The position numbers and the translations under genes are program-made. Shown piece after piece: positions 15,476 to 24,164 of a stretch of 64,000 nucleotides of DNA. The stretch lies in NCBI RefSeq assembly GCF_031458075.1, contig NZ_JAVDXT010000001.1, forward strand, positions 1,116,001 through 1,180,000, in the 5' to 3' direction. Each line of letters starts with the position of its first letter. Within the stretch, counting starts at the first letter, position 1. The stretch is from Rhodoferax_B ferrireducens_A (GTDB lineage: Bacteria; Pseudomonadota; Gammaproteobacteria; Burkholderiales; Burkholderiaceae_C). Below the pieces are notes generated by a model, which made no database searches, was not told the origin of the DNA, and saw only the letters and a program-made list of their open reading frames with translations.

Positions 15476-16849
15476 ATGAGTTCGCACTGGATTTCAATTT
15501 ACGCGTTGGTGGGCATGTTTGTGCTGGCCACTGTGCTGCCGATCAATATGGGCGTGATCGCCTTTGTTGGCGCATTCCTGGTCGGGACGCTGGTCGCCGG
15601 CATGAATGCCAAGGCGATCATGGGTGGCTTTCCCGCCGACCTGTTTCTCACGCTGGTGGGCATTACCTATCTGTTTGCGCTGGCCCAGAACAACGGCACC
15701 ATCGACTGGCTGGTCAGGCTGGCGGTGCGGGCGGTGCGCGGGCGTATCGCCGCGATTCCATGGATCATGTTTTTCATCGCCGCCCTGCTCACGTCGGTAG
15801 GTGCGGTGAGCCCGGCAGCAGTTGCCATCATTGCACCCATCGCGCTGGGCTTTGCCGCCAAGTACGGCATCAATCCCTTGCTCATGGGCCTGATGGTCGT
15901 GCACGGCGCGCAGGGTGGTGGGTTCTCTCCGATCAGTATCTATGGTGGTATCACCAACAAGATCGTGGCCAAGGCGGGGCTGCCGCTCAACGAGATGGCA
16001 ACCATGATGGCCAGTCTGGGCGTCAATCTGGCCGTAGCGACGCTGCTGTTCTTCGTTTTTGGCGGGATGAAGCTGGTCCGCCAGAAGGCCGATGCGACTG
16101 GTGCGGTGCCCGCAGTGGGCCGAGTCGCACATGGGCAAGGCGGTGCGCAGATGTACGGCGATGCGGAAGGCGAGTCGTTCGCCGAAGAACGGCGCACCGC
16201 CACGCCGGGCGCTGATTCGCTGATGGACCCTTCGTCATCGTCTCCCGCCGAGGCTGGCTCGCGTATGTACCAGGCTGTCACTGTGCTGGGCTTGCTGGCC
16301 TTGGCTGTGTTGACGCTGTTCTTCAAGCAGGACATCGGCTTCGTGTCGATCACCATCGGCCTGCTGCTCACGCTGATGGCGCCCAATCTCCAGAAGCGCG
16401 CATTGGGGCAAGTGTCCTGGCCCGAGATCATGCTGATCGTCGGCGTGAGCACCTATGTCGGCGTGATGGACAAGATGGGCACCATCGATTTCGTGGGCCA
16501 CAGCGTGGCGGGCCTGACCTCACCGCTGATGGCGGCCCTGTTGCTCTGCTTCGTCGGTGCCGTGGTGTCTGCTTTTGCCTCGTCGACTGCCGTGCTGGGC
16601 TCGTTGATTCCGCTGGCTGTGCCATTTCTGCAAGGCGATTCTGCCGTCGGGGCGATTGGCTTCATCGCGGCCATGGCGGTTTCGTCCACCATCGTCGATG
16701 TCAGTCCGTTTTCCACCAACGGCGCCCTGGTGCTGGCCAATGCCAAGGGCATAGACCGTGACGTGTTCTTCCGGCAGCTGATGATCTATGGCGCCATCGT
16801 GACCCTGGTGGCTCCGGTCGTCGTGTGGTTTCTCTTCGTGGTGCTGTAG
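15476..16849 (+). CDS. matC: malonate/dicarboxylate carrier, MatC type
   Basis: 458 residues, a polytopic membrane protein with about eleven hydrophobic segments and a hydrophilic loop at about 205-275 in the middle. The N-terminal half (MGVIAFVGAFLVGTLVAGMNAKAI, then GAVSPAAVAIIAPIALGFA and the glycine-rich HGAQGGGFSPISIYGG) matches the MatC_N domain of the rhizobial malonate carrier. The C-terminal half repeats the ion-transporter fold with a VVDVSPFSTNGA motif. The start with TCCGGAGACACATCG in front is preferred over an ATG 15 codons upstream. It would bring malonate into the cell, replacing MdcLM or MdcF of other clusters. Confidence 0.85.
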   Translation: MSSHWISIYALVGMFVLATVLPINMGVIAFVGAFLVGTLVAGMNAKAIMGGFPADLFLTLVGITYLFALAQNNGTIDWLVRLAVRAVRGRIAAIPWIMFFIAALLTSVGAVSPAAVAIIAPIALGFAAKYGINPLLMGLMVVHGAQGGGFSPISIYGGITNKIVAKAGLPLNEMATMMASLGVNLAVATLLFFVFGGMKLVRQKADATGAVPAVGRVAHGQGGAQMYGDAEGESFAEERRTATPGADSLMDPSSSSPAEAGSRMYQAVTVLGLLALAVLTLFFKQDIGFVSITIGLLLTLMAPNLQKRALGQVSWPEIMLIVGVSTYVGVMDKMGTIDFVGHSVAGLTSPLMAALLLCFVGAVVSAFASSTAVLGSLIPLAVPFLQGDSAVGAIGFIAAMAVSSTIVDVSPFSTNGALVLANAKGIDRDVFFRQLMIYGAIVTLVAPVVVWFLFVVL

Positions 16850-16888
16850 AGCGCCGGTCTTTTCACATCCGCTCAACCCAACTTAGCC

Positions 16889-18571
16889 ATGAACACCCAT
16901 TCCTGGACCTCCAAGGCAGATGACCGCAATGCCAGATTGGCGCGCGCGTCGGGCGCCTTGGGTACGCTGCTTGTTGGCAAGCGCGTTGAAACAGAAGCCA
17001 TAGGCCGCTTGCTCGAAGCGGTGCTTTCGCCCGGCGACCGCGTCTGTCTGGAAGGCAACAACCAGAAGCAGGCCGATTTCCTGGCGAAGGCTCTGGTGAA
17101 GGTGGATCCGCAGCGGGTCCATGGTCTGCACATGGTGCAGTCCGTGCTGGCACTGCCGGAGCACTTGGACGTGTTCGAGAACGGCGTGGCATCGCGTCTG
17201 GACTTCAGCTTCTCCGGGCCCCAGGGCGCGCGGCTGGCCAAGTTGGTATCGGGGGGGCGCATCGAGATTGGTGCCATCCATACCTACCTGGAGTTGTTTT
17301 CGCGTTACTTCGTAGATCTGACGCCCAAGGTGGCCTTGGTTGCCGCCCATGCGGCCGATGCCGAAGGCAATCTGTTCACCGGCCCCAACACAGAGGACAC
17401 CCCCGCCATCGTGGAGGCGACGGCGTTCTCCGGCGGGATCGTGATTGCCCAGGTGAACGAGTTTGTTGACGGCAAGACCACCACGCTGCCGCGCATCGAC
17501 ATACCGTCCGACTGGGTGAGCTTCGTGGTGAAGGCACCGCGCCCCAACTTCATCGAGCCGCTGTTCACGCGCGACCCCGCGCAAATCAGCGAGGTGCAGA
17601 TCCTCATGGCGATGATGGCGATCAAGGGTATCTATGCCGAGTACGGTGTGCAGCGCCTGAACCACGGCATCGGCTTCGATACCGCGGCCATTGAACTGCT
17701 GCTGCCTACCTATGCCGAGTCCTTGGGGCTCAAGGGAAAGATTGGCCAGCACTGGGCGTTGAATCCCCACCCCGCGCTGATTCCCGCCATTGAGGCGGGC
17801 TGGGTGAAATCTGTGCATTCCTTTGGCTCCGAGCTGGGCATGGAGAACTACATCCGTGCACGCTCCGACGTGTTTTTTACCGGGCCGGACGGCAGTCTGC
17901 GCAGCAACCGTGCGTTCTGCCAGGCGGCCGGCCACTATGCCTGCGACATGTTCATCGGCTCTACCTTGCAGATGGACCTCGATGGCAATAGCTCCACGGC
18001 GACGCTGGGGCGGATTGCCGGCTTCGGCGGCGCGCCCAACATGGGCGCGGACGCGCGCGGTCGCCGCCATTCAAGCCCTGCCTGGCTGAAGGCCGGACGC
18101 GAGGCGCGCAACGGCCGCACGGGCGCGGCCGGCACGCCGCGCGGGCAAAAGCTGGTGGTGCAGATGGTGGAAACCTTCCGTGAGCACATGCAACCGGCCT
18201 TCGTCGACCGGCTGGATGCCTGGACCTTGCAGGAACAGGCCGGCATGGATCTGCCGCCCATCATGATCTACGGTGACGACGTCTCGCACGTCCTGACCGA
18301 GGAGGGCATCGCGAACCTGTTGCTGTGCCGAAGCGATGCAGAGCGTGAGCAAGCCATCCGTGGCGTAGCCGGCTACACCGCCGTGGGGTTGGCGCGCGAC
18401 CTGCGTGCGGTAGAAAACCTGCGTGATCGGGGCGTGATCCGGCGGCCACAGGACCTGGGTATCGACCCCCGCCATGCCACGCGCAACTTACTGGCCGCGC
18501 GCAGCATGCGCGACCTGGTCCGCGCCTCGGGTGGGCTGTACCAGCCGCCCAAGCGCTTCAGAAACTGGTAG
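16889..18571 (+). CDS. mdcA: malonate decarboxylase alpha subunit (acetyl-S-ACP:malonate ACP transferase)
   Basis: 560 residues, the usual length for MdcA. It exchanges the acetyl group on the carrier subunit MdcC for malonate, releasing acetate. Recognisable stretches are RVCLEGNNQKQADFLAKAL near 50, LDFSFSGPQGARLAKLVSGG near 110, and a C-terminal FGGAPNMGADARGRRHSSPAW loop. It is related to CoA-transferases such as citrate lyase alpha. It starts 39 bases after matC and is followed after 13 bases by mdcC, so the whole run from matC is probably one operon. Confidence 0.95.
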   Translation: MNTHSWTSKADDRNARLARASGALGTLLVGKRVETEAIGRLLEAVLSPGDRVCLEGNNQKQADFLAKALVKVDPQRVHGLHMVQSVLALPEHLDVFENGVASRLDFSFSGPQGARLAKLVSGGRIEIGAIHTYLELFSRYFVDLTPKVALVAAHAADAEGNLFTGPNTEDTPAIVEATAFSGGIVIAQVNEFVDGKTTTLPRIDIPSDWVSFVVKAPRPNFIEPLFTRDPAQISEVQILMAMMAIKGIYAEYGVQRLNHGIGFDTAAIELLLPTYAESLGLKGKIGQHWALNPHPALIPAIEAGWVKSVHSFGSELGMENYIRARSDVFFTGPDGSLRSNRAFCQAAGHYACDMFIGSTLQMDLDGNSSTATLGRIAGFGGAPNMGADARGRRHSSPAWLKAGREARNGRTGAAGTPRGQKLVVQMVETFREHMQPAFVDRLDAWTLQEQAGMDLPPIMIYGDDVSHVLTEEGIANLLLCRSDAEREQAIRGVAGYTAVGLARDLRAVENLRDRGVIRRPQDLGIDPRHATRNLLAARSMRDLVRASGGLYQPPKRFRNW

Positions 18572-18584
18572 CAGGAGATTCAGC

Positions 18585-18917
18585 ATGAGCGATATTCCCG
18601 CAGGGCTCGAAACCCTGGACTTCTCTTTTTCCGGCGGTCGGCCTGCAGGCGCTTTTGCGCCGGTGCTGGCGGGCGTCGTGGGTTCCGGCAATCTTGAAAT
18701 CTTGCTGGAGGCAGCCGAAGGTACCGATTGCGTGGTGCATGTTGAGACTTCGGCACGTGGCTTTGCTCCGATCTGGCAGGCGGTGGTGAATGACTTCAAC
18801 GCGCGCCACGCCTTGGCCGGTGTGCGCGTCTCCATCAACGACATGGGGGCCACACCCGCGGTGGTCAGCCTGCGGCTCGACCAGGCTGTGGCCGGCATCC
18901 ACGGGGGAACAGCATGA
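18585..18917 (+). CDS. mdcC: malonate decarboxylase acyl carrier (delta) subunit
   Basis: 110 residues from the ATG at 18585, which has a good ribosome-binding site (GCAGGAGATTCAGC). MdcC carries the 2'-(5''-triphosphoribosyl)-3'-dephospho-CoA arm that holds the acetyl or malonyl group. The expected attachment serine lies in VVGSGNLEILLEAA, near residue 36. Its last four bases ATGA overlap the start of mdcD, so the two subunits should be made in matched amounts. Confidence 0.92.
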   Translation: MSDIPAGLETLDFSFSGGRPAGAFAPVLAGVVGSGNLEILLEAAEGTDCVVHVETSARGFAPIWQAVVNDFNARHALAGVRVSINDMGATPAVVSLRLDQAVAGIHGGTA

Positions 18918-19792
18918 TCAGTTTTGCCGAATGCTCGGCGCGCGAGCGGATCGCGCTGCTGCTCGATCCAGGCACCTTCCATGAATGGCTGCCGCCCAGC
19001 GAGCGGGTCAGGAGCCCGCACCTGGCGCAGCTGGGCGTGCCATCGGCCTTTGACGACGGCGTGGCCGTAGGCCGGGCGACACTCGATGGCCACAGCGTGT
19101 TCGTGGCCGCGCAAGAGGGCGAATTCATGGGCGGCGGTGTCGGCGAAGTCCACGGCGCCAAGCTGGTCGGTCTGCTGCAGCGTGCGCTGCGTGACCGTCC
19201 CACGGCGGTTTTGCTCTTGGCCGAATCCGGCGGCGTGCGGCTGCACGAGGCCAATGCGGGACTGATTGCGGTATCGGAAGTGATGCGCGCGCTGCTTGAT
19301 GTACGTGCTGCAGGTATCCCGGTGGTGGTGCTGATTGGCGGTGCCAACGGTTGCTTCGGTGGCATGGGCATCGTGGCGCGCTGTGCCGACCATATTGTGA
19401 TGAGCGACTCCGGCCGGCTGGCCATGTCAGGTCCCGAGGTTATCGAAGCCTCGCACGGTGTGGACGAGTTCGACTCGCGCGACCGCGCGCTGGTCTGGCG
19501 CACCACCGGTGGCAAACACCGCTGGCTCACCGGAGATTGCGATAGCTTGGTGGAGGACGACGTCGCAGCCTTTCGCGAAGCTGCGATTGCGGCCATCGGG
19601 CAATCCATGCCGCTGACCCCCGCCGCGCTGGAAGTCGAGCATGCATTGCTGACCCGGCGATGGCTCGCGCTGCCACCCGACAACATCGAGCGCGACGATG
19701 CGGAATTGCTTTGGACCGCGCTCGGCGTTGTCGACGCGGACAAGGTGCCCGAGCTTTCGGTCGACGCGGTGCGCGCGCTGCGCACCATCTAA
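18914..19792 (+). CDS. mdcD: malonate decarboxylase beta subunit (malonyl-S-ACP decarboxylase)
   Basis: 292 residues of the carboxyltransferase/crotonase-like family. With MdcE it decarboxylates malonyl-S-MdcC to acetyl-S-MdcC and CO2 without biotin. Visible signatures are ESGGVRLHEANAGLIAVSEV and the glycine-rich oxyanion region LIGGANGCFGGMGIVARCAD. It starts inside the ATGA overlap with mdcC and ends 13 bases before mdcE. The frame stays open and codon use matches the rest of the cluster. Confidence 0.95.
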   Translation: MISFAECSARERIALLLDPGTFHEWLPPSERVRSPHLAQLGVPSAFDDGVAVGRATLDGHSVFVAAQEGEFMGGGVGEVHGAKLVGLLQRALRDRPTAVLLLAESGGVRLHEANAGLIAVSEVMRALLDVRAAGIPVVVLIGGANGCFGGMGIVARCADHIVMSDSGRLAMSGPEVIEASHGVDEFDSRDRALVWRTTGGKHRWLTGDCDSLVEDDVAAFREAAIAAIGQSMPLTPAALEVEHALLTRRWLALPPDNIERDDAELLWTALGVVDADKVPELSVDAVRALRTI

Positions 19793-19805
19793 GAAGGAGC
19801 CTCAT

Positions 19806-20507
19806 ATGGAGTGGATATCTCTCGCCACGCAACTCTTCGGTTCTGGCCACGGCATACGCGCTGACGGCGACTTCCTGCAGGGCGATGTGGTGTTCGAAGG
19901 CGAACATGTCACCGTGATCGGCACGACGAATCATGCGCCGATTGGCGTCAAGCTCGCGCTGGCCCAGGCCCGCGTGGTGCTAGACACCATGGCGCAGCAT
20001 CCGGGGCGGCCGATTCTGCTGCTGATCGACACCCAGGGGCAGCAGTTGCGCCGCCGGGACGAGCTTCTGGGCATCAACCGTGCGATGGCGCACCTTGGCA
20101 CCACCATTGACGTGGCCCGCCGCCGCGGCCATCGGGTTATCGGGCTGGTGTACGACCAGGCACTGTCGGGTGGCTTCATCACCTCCGGCCTGATTGCCGA
20201 CGCCTGCTATGCCCTGCCAGAAGCGGAGATCCGGGTGATGCGGATTCCCGCAATGGCACGCGTGACCAAGCTGCCCGAGGAAAAGCTGGCGGCGCTCTCG
20301 CAATCCAACCCGGTGTTTGCCCCTGGCGTGCAGAACTACGTGGCCATGGGTGGCGTGCGTGCGCTGTGGCAGGGCGACCTGCCGGCCGCCTTGCGCGACG
20401 CGCTGCGCCATACCCCCACCGAAGACACCCGTGCGCAAGACGGTGCCCAGCGCGGCGGGCGCCGTCTTGCCGCACCCGTGGTACAGCGTGTGCTGGACGC
20501 CGCCTGA
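19806..20507 (+). CDS. mdcE: malonate decarboxylase gamma subunit
   Basis: 233 residues from the ATG at 19806, behind a strong AAGGAG. It is the co-decarboxylase partner of MdcD, with a related fold: LLLIDTQGQQLRRRDELLGINRAMAHL and YDQALSGGFITSGLIADACYAL line up with the carboxyltransferase alpha-type half. In the known enzyme, beta and gamma form one decarboxylase unit. In many clusters mdcG and mdcH follow; here mdcB follows after 14 bases. Confidence 0.94.
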   Translation: MEWISLATQLFGSGHGIRADGDFLQGDVVFEGEHVTVIGTTNHAPIGVKLALAQARVVLDTMAQHPGRPILLLIDTQGQQLRRRDELLGINRAMAHLGTTIDVARRRGHRVIGLVYDQALSGGFITSGLIADACYALPEAEIRVMRIPAMARVTKLPEEKLAALSQSNPVFAPGVQNYVAMGGVRALWQGDLPAALRDALRHTPTEDTRAQDGAQRGGRRLAAPVVQRVLDAA

Positions 20508-20521
20508 AAGAAGCAACAGCC

Positions 20522-21385
20522 ATGCGCGGTTTGCGAAGCCACCCCCTTGCCCAGCCCCGGCTGAGCCCCGCTGAGATCGGGCGCGCCGCCACGCTGGCAC
20601 TGTATGACGAGCTGTCGCTGACCCCCAAGCCCGGGCTGGTGACCTTGATCGACAGTGGTAGCCATGGCGACATGGATGCCCACACATTCATGCGCAGCCT
20701 GTTCTCGCTTCGCCATTACTTTGTGCAGATCGCCGAGGCGGGCTTCGGCGGCGCCGAGTTCGGGGTGCTGGAGCAATACGGCATGGCCGCAGAGGCCCGC
20801 ATGCTGGCCGCGACCGGTGGCATCAACACGCACCGCGGGGCCATCTTCATGCTTGGCCTGCTGTGTGCATCGGCTGGCGCCACCCTGCGCGACCACGGTG
20901 GTGTATTGCATCCAGACCTGTTGCGGTCCTCCTTGCGCAGGTACTGGGGCGATGCGCTGTCCAGACGCAGCCAGCGCACATCCCGCTTGCCTGGAGGCAT
21001 GGCCGCGGCACGCTTCGGTCTGCGCGGCGCATCTGAAGAAGCAGCTCTGGCTTTCCCGGTGCTGTTCGACACGGCGCTGCCCGCGCTCACGCAGGCACTG
21101 AACCGCGGCCTGGCACCCCAGGAGGCGCGGATTGACGCTTTGTTCCATACCCTGGCCGTTCTGGACGACAGCAATCTTGCCCACCGTGGAGGCCTGGCCG
21201 GCCTGCGCTACGCCCAACGCAGCGCGCAAGGCTTCCTGGATCGTGGTGGTATCGCCCGTGCCGGAGGATTGCTGGAGTTGCATGCGATTGCCGATGCCTT
21301 TGTGGCACAGCGGCTGTCGCCCGGCGGTTCGGCAGACACGCTCGCTGCAGCTTGCTGGGTCACACGTGTCTGTGCCAGCCCATGA
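20522..21385 (+). CDS. mdcB: triphosphoribosyl-dephospho-CoA synthase
   Basis: 287 residues from the ATG at 20522; the upstream in-frame extension is antisense-like. It makes the prosthetic-group precursor from ATP and dephospho-CoA for attachment to MdcC. The CitG/MdcB signature is SLTPKPGLVTLIDSGSHGDMD, followed by ATGGINTHRGAIFMLGLL and, near the end, DSNLAHRGGLAGLRYAQ. In other clusters mdcB usually sits second; here it is placed after mdcE. The transferase MdcG that would load its product on MdcC is not in this window. Confidence 0.93.
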   Translation: MRGLRSHPLAQPRLSPAEIGRAATLALYDELSLTPKPGLVTLIDSGSHGDMDAHTFMRSLFSLRHYFVQIAEAGFGGAEFGVLEQYGMAAEARMLAATGGINTHRGAIFMLGLLCASAGATLRDHGGVLHPDLLRSSLRRYWGDALSRRSQRTSRLPGGMAAARFGLRGASEEAALAFPVLFDTALPALTQALNRGLAPQEARIDALFHTLAVLDDSNLAHRGGLAGLRYAQRSAQGFLDRGGIARAGGLLELHAIADAFVAQRLSPGGSADTLAAACWVTRVCASP

Positions 21386-21446
21386 GCCTCTCAAATCATC
21401 CCGTCCGTTTCAAAGTCGCAACCCCCCAGGCCCTAGGAGATTCACC

Positions 21447-23414
21447 GTGAGTACGAATGATGCAAAGAACCGTTTGATCCCCGCAGCGGATATCAGGGAC
21501 GCCCATGTGCCGGGCATGTCGGCCTACAACGAACTGGTTGCCCAGGCAGATGCCAACCACGACGCATACTGGTCGCGGCTGGCACGCGAATTCCTGAGCT
21601 GGCGCACACCGTTCACCAAAGGGCTGGACGAAAGCCAGGCACCTTTCTTCAAGTGGTTTGAGGATGGCACGCTGAACGTTTCCTACAACTGCCTGGACCG
21701 CCATGTCGAGAACGGGTTGGGTGACAAGACCGCCATCATTTTCGAAGCCGACGACGGGCAGGTGACGCGTATCAACTACCGTGAACTGCTGGCCCGTACC
21801 TGCCGCATGGCCAATGCGCTCAAGGCCCGCGGTGTCAAAAAGGGCGACCGCGTTGTTTTGTACATGTCGATGAGCATCGAAGGCGTGGTCGTGATGCAGG
21901 CCTGCGCGCGCATCGGGGCCACCCATTCGGTGGTCTTTGGCGGGTTTTCGGCGCAGAGCCTGCGCGACCGCATCCAGGATGCCGGTGCGGTGATGGTGGT
22001 GACAGCGGACGAGCAGGTGCGGGGCGGCAAACCGCTGCCTCTCAAAGCCGTTGTTGACGATGCGATTGCCATGGGTGGCTGCGAATCGGTGGCGAATGTG
22101 CTGGTGTATCGGCGTTCCGGCGGCGCCATCCACTGGCACGCAGCCCGCGACCGTTGGTTGCACGAGGAGATGCAAGACCAGCCGGAAACCTGCGAACCCG
22201 AATGGGTGGGGGCTGAACATCCGCTCTTCGTGCTGTACACCTCCGGCTCCACCGGCAAGCCCAAAGGCGTCCAGCATTCCAGCGGCGGCTATCTGCTGCA
22301 TGCCGCGCTGACCACGCAATGGACATTCGACCTGAAACCGAACGACGTGTTCTGGTGCACCGCCGACATAGGCTGGGTTACCGGCCATACCTACATCACC
22401 TATGGCCCCTTGGCTTTGGGAGCGACAGAGGTGGTGTTCGAAGGCGTACCCACATTCCCGGACGCCGGGCGCTTCTGGAAGATGATCCAGGACCACAAGG
22501 TCAGCATCTTCTACACCGCACCCACCGCGATCCGGTCGCTCATCAAGGCCGCAGAAAGCAACGAGAGCGTGCATCCCCGGCGCTACGATCTGTCGAGCTT
22601 GCGCATCCTCGGCTCGGTCGGTGAGCCCATCAATCCGGCGGCCTGGGAGTGGTACCACGAGCATATCGGCGGTGGCCGCTGCCCGATCGTCGACACCTTT
22701 TGGCAGACCGAAACCGGCGGCCACATGATCACGCCGTTGCCCGGCGCGACACCGCTTGTGCCCGGCTCCTGCACTCTGCCATTTCCGGGCATCGCGGCGG
22801 CCATCGTGGATGAGATGGGCGGCGATGTGCCCAACGGGCAGGGCGGCATCCTGGTGGTCAAGAAGCCCTGGCCCAGCATGATCCGCACCATCTGGGGCGA
22901 CCCCGAGCGCTTCAAGTCCAGCTACTTTCCGCCCGAGCTCAAAGGCTATTACCTGGCCGGCGACGGCGCGATCCGCGACGCGCAAACCGGCTACTTCACC
23001 ATCACGGGGCGCATTGACGATGTGCTGAACGTCTCCGGCCACCGCATGGGCACCATGGAGATCGAGTCCGCCCTGGTGTCGTGCACGGCCCTTGTGGCGG
23101 AAGCCGCCGTGGTGGGACGCCCGGATGAAACCACGGGCGAAGCCATCTGTGCCTTCGTGGTCTTGAAGGGGCCGCGCCCGCGCGGCGACGAGGCGAAGAA
23201 GATTGCGACCGAACTGCGCAACTGGGTTGCCAAGGAAATCGGCCCCATCGCCAAGCCCAAGGACATCCGCTTCGGCGACAACCTGCCCAAGACACGCAGC
23301 GGCAAGATCATGCGGCGGCTGCTGCGTGCAGTGGCCAAGGGCGAGGCCATCACACAGGACATCTCCACGCTGGAGAACCCGGCGGTGCTGGAGCAACTGG
23401 CGCAAAGCAATTGA
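21447..23414 (+). CDS. acs: acetyl-CoA synthetase, AMP-forming
   Basis: 655 residues from a GTG at 21447 with AGGAGATTCACC in front; no ATG fits. It activates acetate with ATP to acetyl-AMP and then acetyl-CoA, giving AMP and PPi. Motifs in order: the P-loop YTSGSTGKPKGV, the acetate-pocket region DTFWQTETGGHMITPLPG with the Trp that restricts the pocket to acetate, GRIDDVLNVSGHRMGT, and the regulatory lysine in TRSGKIMRRLLR. Placed behind the mdc genes, it converts the acetate released by malonate decarboxylase into usable acetyl-CoA. A housekeeping copy elsewhere is likely. Confidence 0.95.
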   Translation: MSTNDAKNRLIPAADIRDAHVPGMSAYNELVAQADANHDAYWSRLAREFLSWRTPFTKGLDESQAPFFKWFEDGTLNVSYNCLDRHVENGLGDKTAIIFEADDGQVTRINYRELLARTCRMANALKARGVKKGDRVVLYMSMSIEGVVVMQACARIGATHSVVFGGFSAQSLRDRIQDAGAVMVVTADEQVRGGKPLPLKAVVDDAIAMGGCESVANVLVYRRSGGAIHWHAARDRWLHEEMQDQPETCEPEWVGAEHPLFVLYTSGSTGKPKGVQHSSGGYLLHAALTTQWTFDLKPNDVFWCTADIGWVTGHTYITYGPLALGATEVVFEGVPTFPDAGRFWKMIQDHKVSIFYTAPTAIRSLIKAAESNESVHPRRYDLSSLRILGSVGEPINPAAWEWYHEHIGGGRCPIVDTFWQTETGGHMITPLPGATPLVPGSCTLPFPGIAAAIVDEMGGDVPNGQGGILVVKKPWPSMIRTIWGDPERFKSSYFPPELKGYYLAGDGAIRDAQTGYFTITGRIDDVLNVSGHRMGTMEIESALVSCTALVAEAAVVGRPDETTGEAICAFVVLKGPRPRGDEAKKIATELRNWVAKEIGPIAKPKDIRFGDNLPKTRSGKIMRRLLRAVAKGEAITQDISTLENPAVLEQLAQSN

Positions 23415-23438
23415 GATGGCAATGGCACAGGAGACACC

Positions 23439-24095
23439 ATGAGACTGATTTTGCTGGGGGCCCCCGGCGCGGGCAAAGGCACGCAAGCTGCGTTCATCTG
23501 CCAGAAGTTCGGCATTCCACAGATTTCGACCGGCGACATGCTGCGTGCGGCAGTCAAAGCCGGTACGCCGCTGGGCCTGCAGGCCCAGGCTGTGATGGCT
23601 TCCGGTGCGCTGGTGGGCGACGAGCTGATCATCGGCCTGGTCAAGGACCGTATCGCGCAACCCGACTGCGCCAGCGGCTTTTTGTTTGACGGCTTCCCGC
23701 GCACACTTGCACAGGCCGATGCCGTGCGTGCGGCCGGTGTTCGGCTCGACTACGTACTCGAGATCGATGTGCCCTTCGCCGACATCGTCGAGCGCATGGG
23801 CGGACGCCGCTCGCACCCCGCATCGGGGCGCACCTACCACCTCACGTTCAACCCGCCCAAGTTCGCCGGCAAGGACGATCTGACCGGAGAAGACCTGGTC
23901 CAGCGCGAGGACGACAAAGAAGACACCGTGCGCAAGCGTCTCGAGGTCTACAGCCAGCAGACCCGTCCGCTGATCGACTACTACTCCCGCTGGGCCCGGT
24001 CCGATCCCGCGGCCGCACCCCGATACCGGGCCATCAGCGGGGTCGGCAGCGTCGATCAGATCAAGTCGCAGGTCTTCGCCGCTTTGGGCGATTGA
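23439..24095 (+). CDS. adk: adenylate kinase
   Basis: 218 residues; interconverts ATP + AMP and 2 ADP. The P-loop is GAPGAGKGTQ, the AMP-binding part is QISTGDMLRAAV, and the LID domain is of the long type (RTYHLTFNPPKFAGKDDLTGE) without zinc-binding cysteines. A good ribosome-binding site CACAGGAGACACC precedes the ATG, 24 bases after acs. As the last gene of the malonate run it would recycle the AMP that Acs makes. The cell should also have a main adk elsewhere, so this is probably a pathway-dedicated paralogue. Confidence 0.93.
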   Translation: MRLILLGAPGAGKGTQAAFICQKFGIPQISTGDMLRAAVKAGTPLGLQAQAVMASGALVGDELIIGLVKDRIAQPDCASGFLFDGFPRTLAQADAVRAAGVRLDYVLEIDVPFADIVERMGGRRSHPASGRTYHLTFNPPKFAGKDDLTGEDLVQREDDKEDTVRKRLEVYSQQTRPLIDYYSRWARSDPAAAPRYRAISGVGSVDQIKSQVFAALGD

Positions 24096-24102
24096 GTCTG
24101 GT

Positions 24103-24164
24103 TTGCTATCAAATAAAGAGCTGCTGGCGCAGATGTTGAAAGCGCTAGCAGCTCTTTTTCCTTA
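24103..24164 (+). repeat. interspersed palindromic repeat, copy 6
   Basis: TTGCTATCAAATAAAGAGCT on the left and AAAGCGCTAGCAGCTCTTTTTC on the right form a hairpin ending in a T-run. It sits between the convergent adk and monooxygenase genes and reaches the monooxygenase stop codon, so it could end transcription from both sides. Confidence 0.8.

Noticed and set aside
18488..19393. reverse open frames over mdcC and mdcD
   Set aside because: Fully antisense to mdc genes whose motifs and overlaps are clear.
21396..23840. 814-codon reverse open frame over acs and adk
   Set aside because: Same artefact: antisense of convincing genes, no motifs, low-complexity amino-acid mix.
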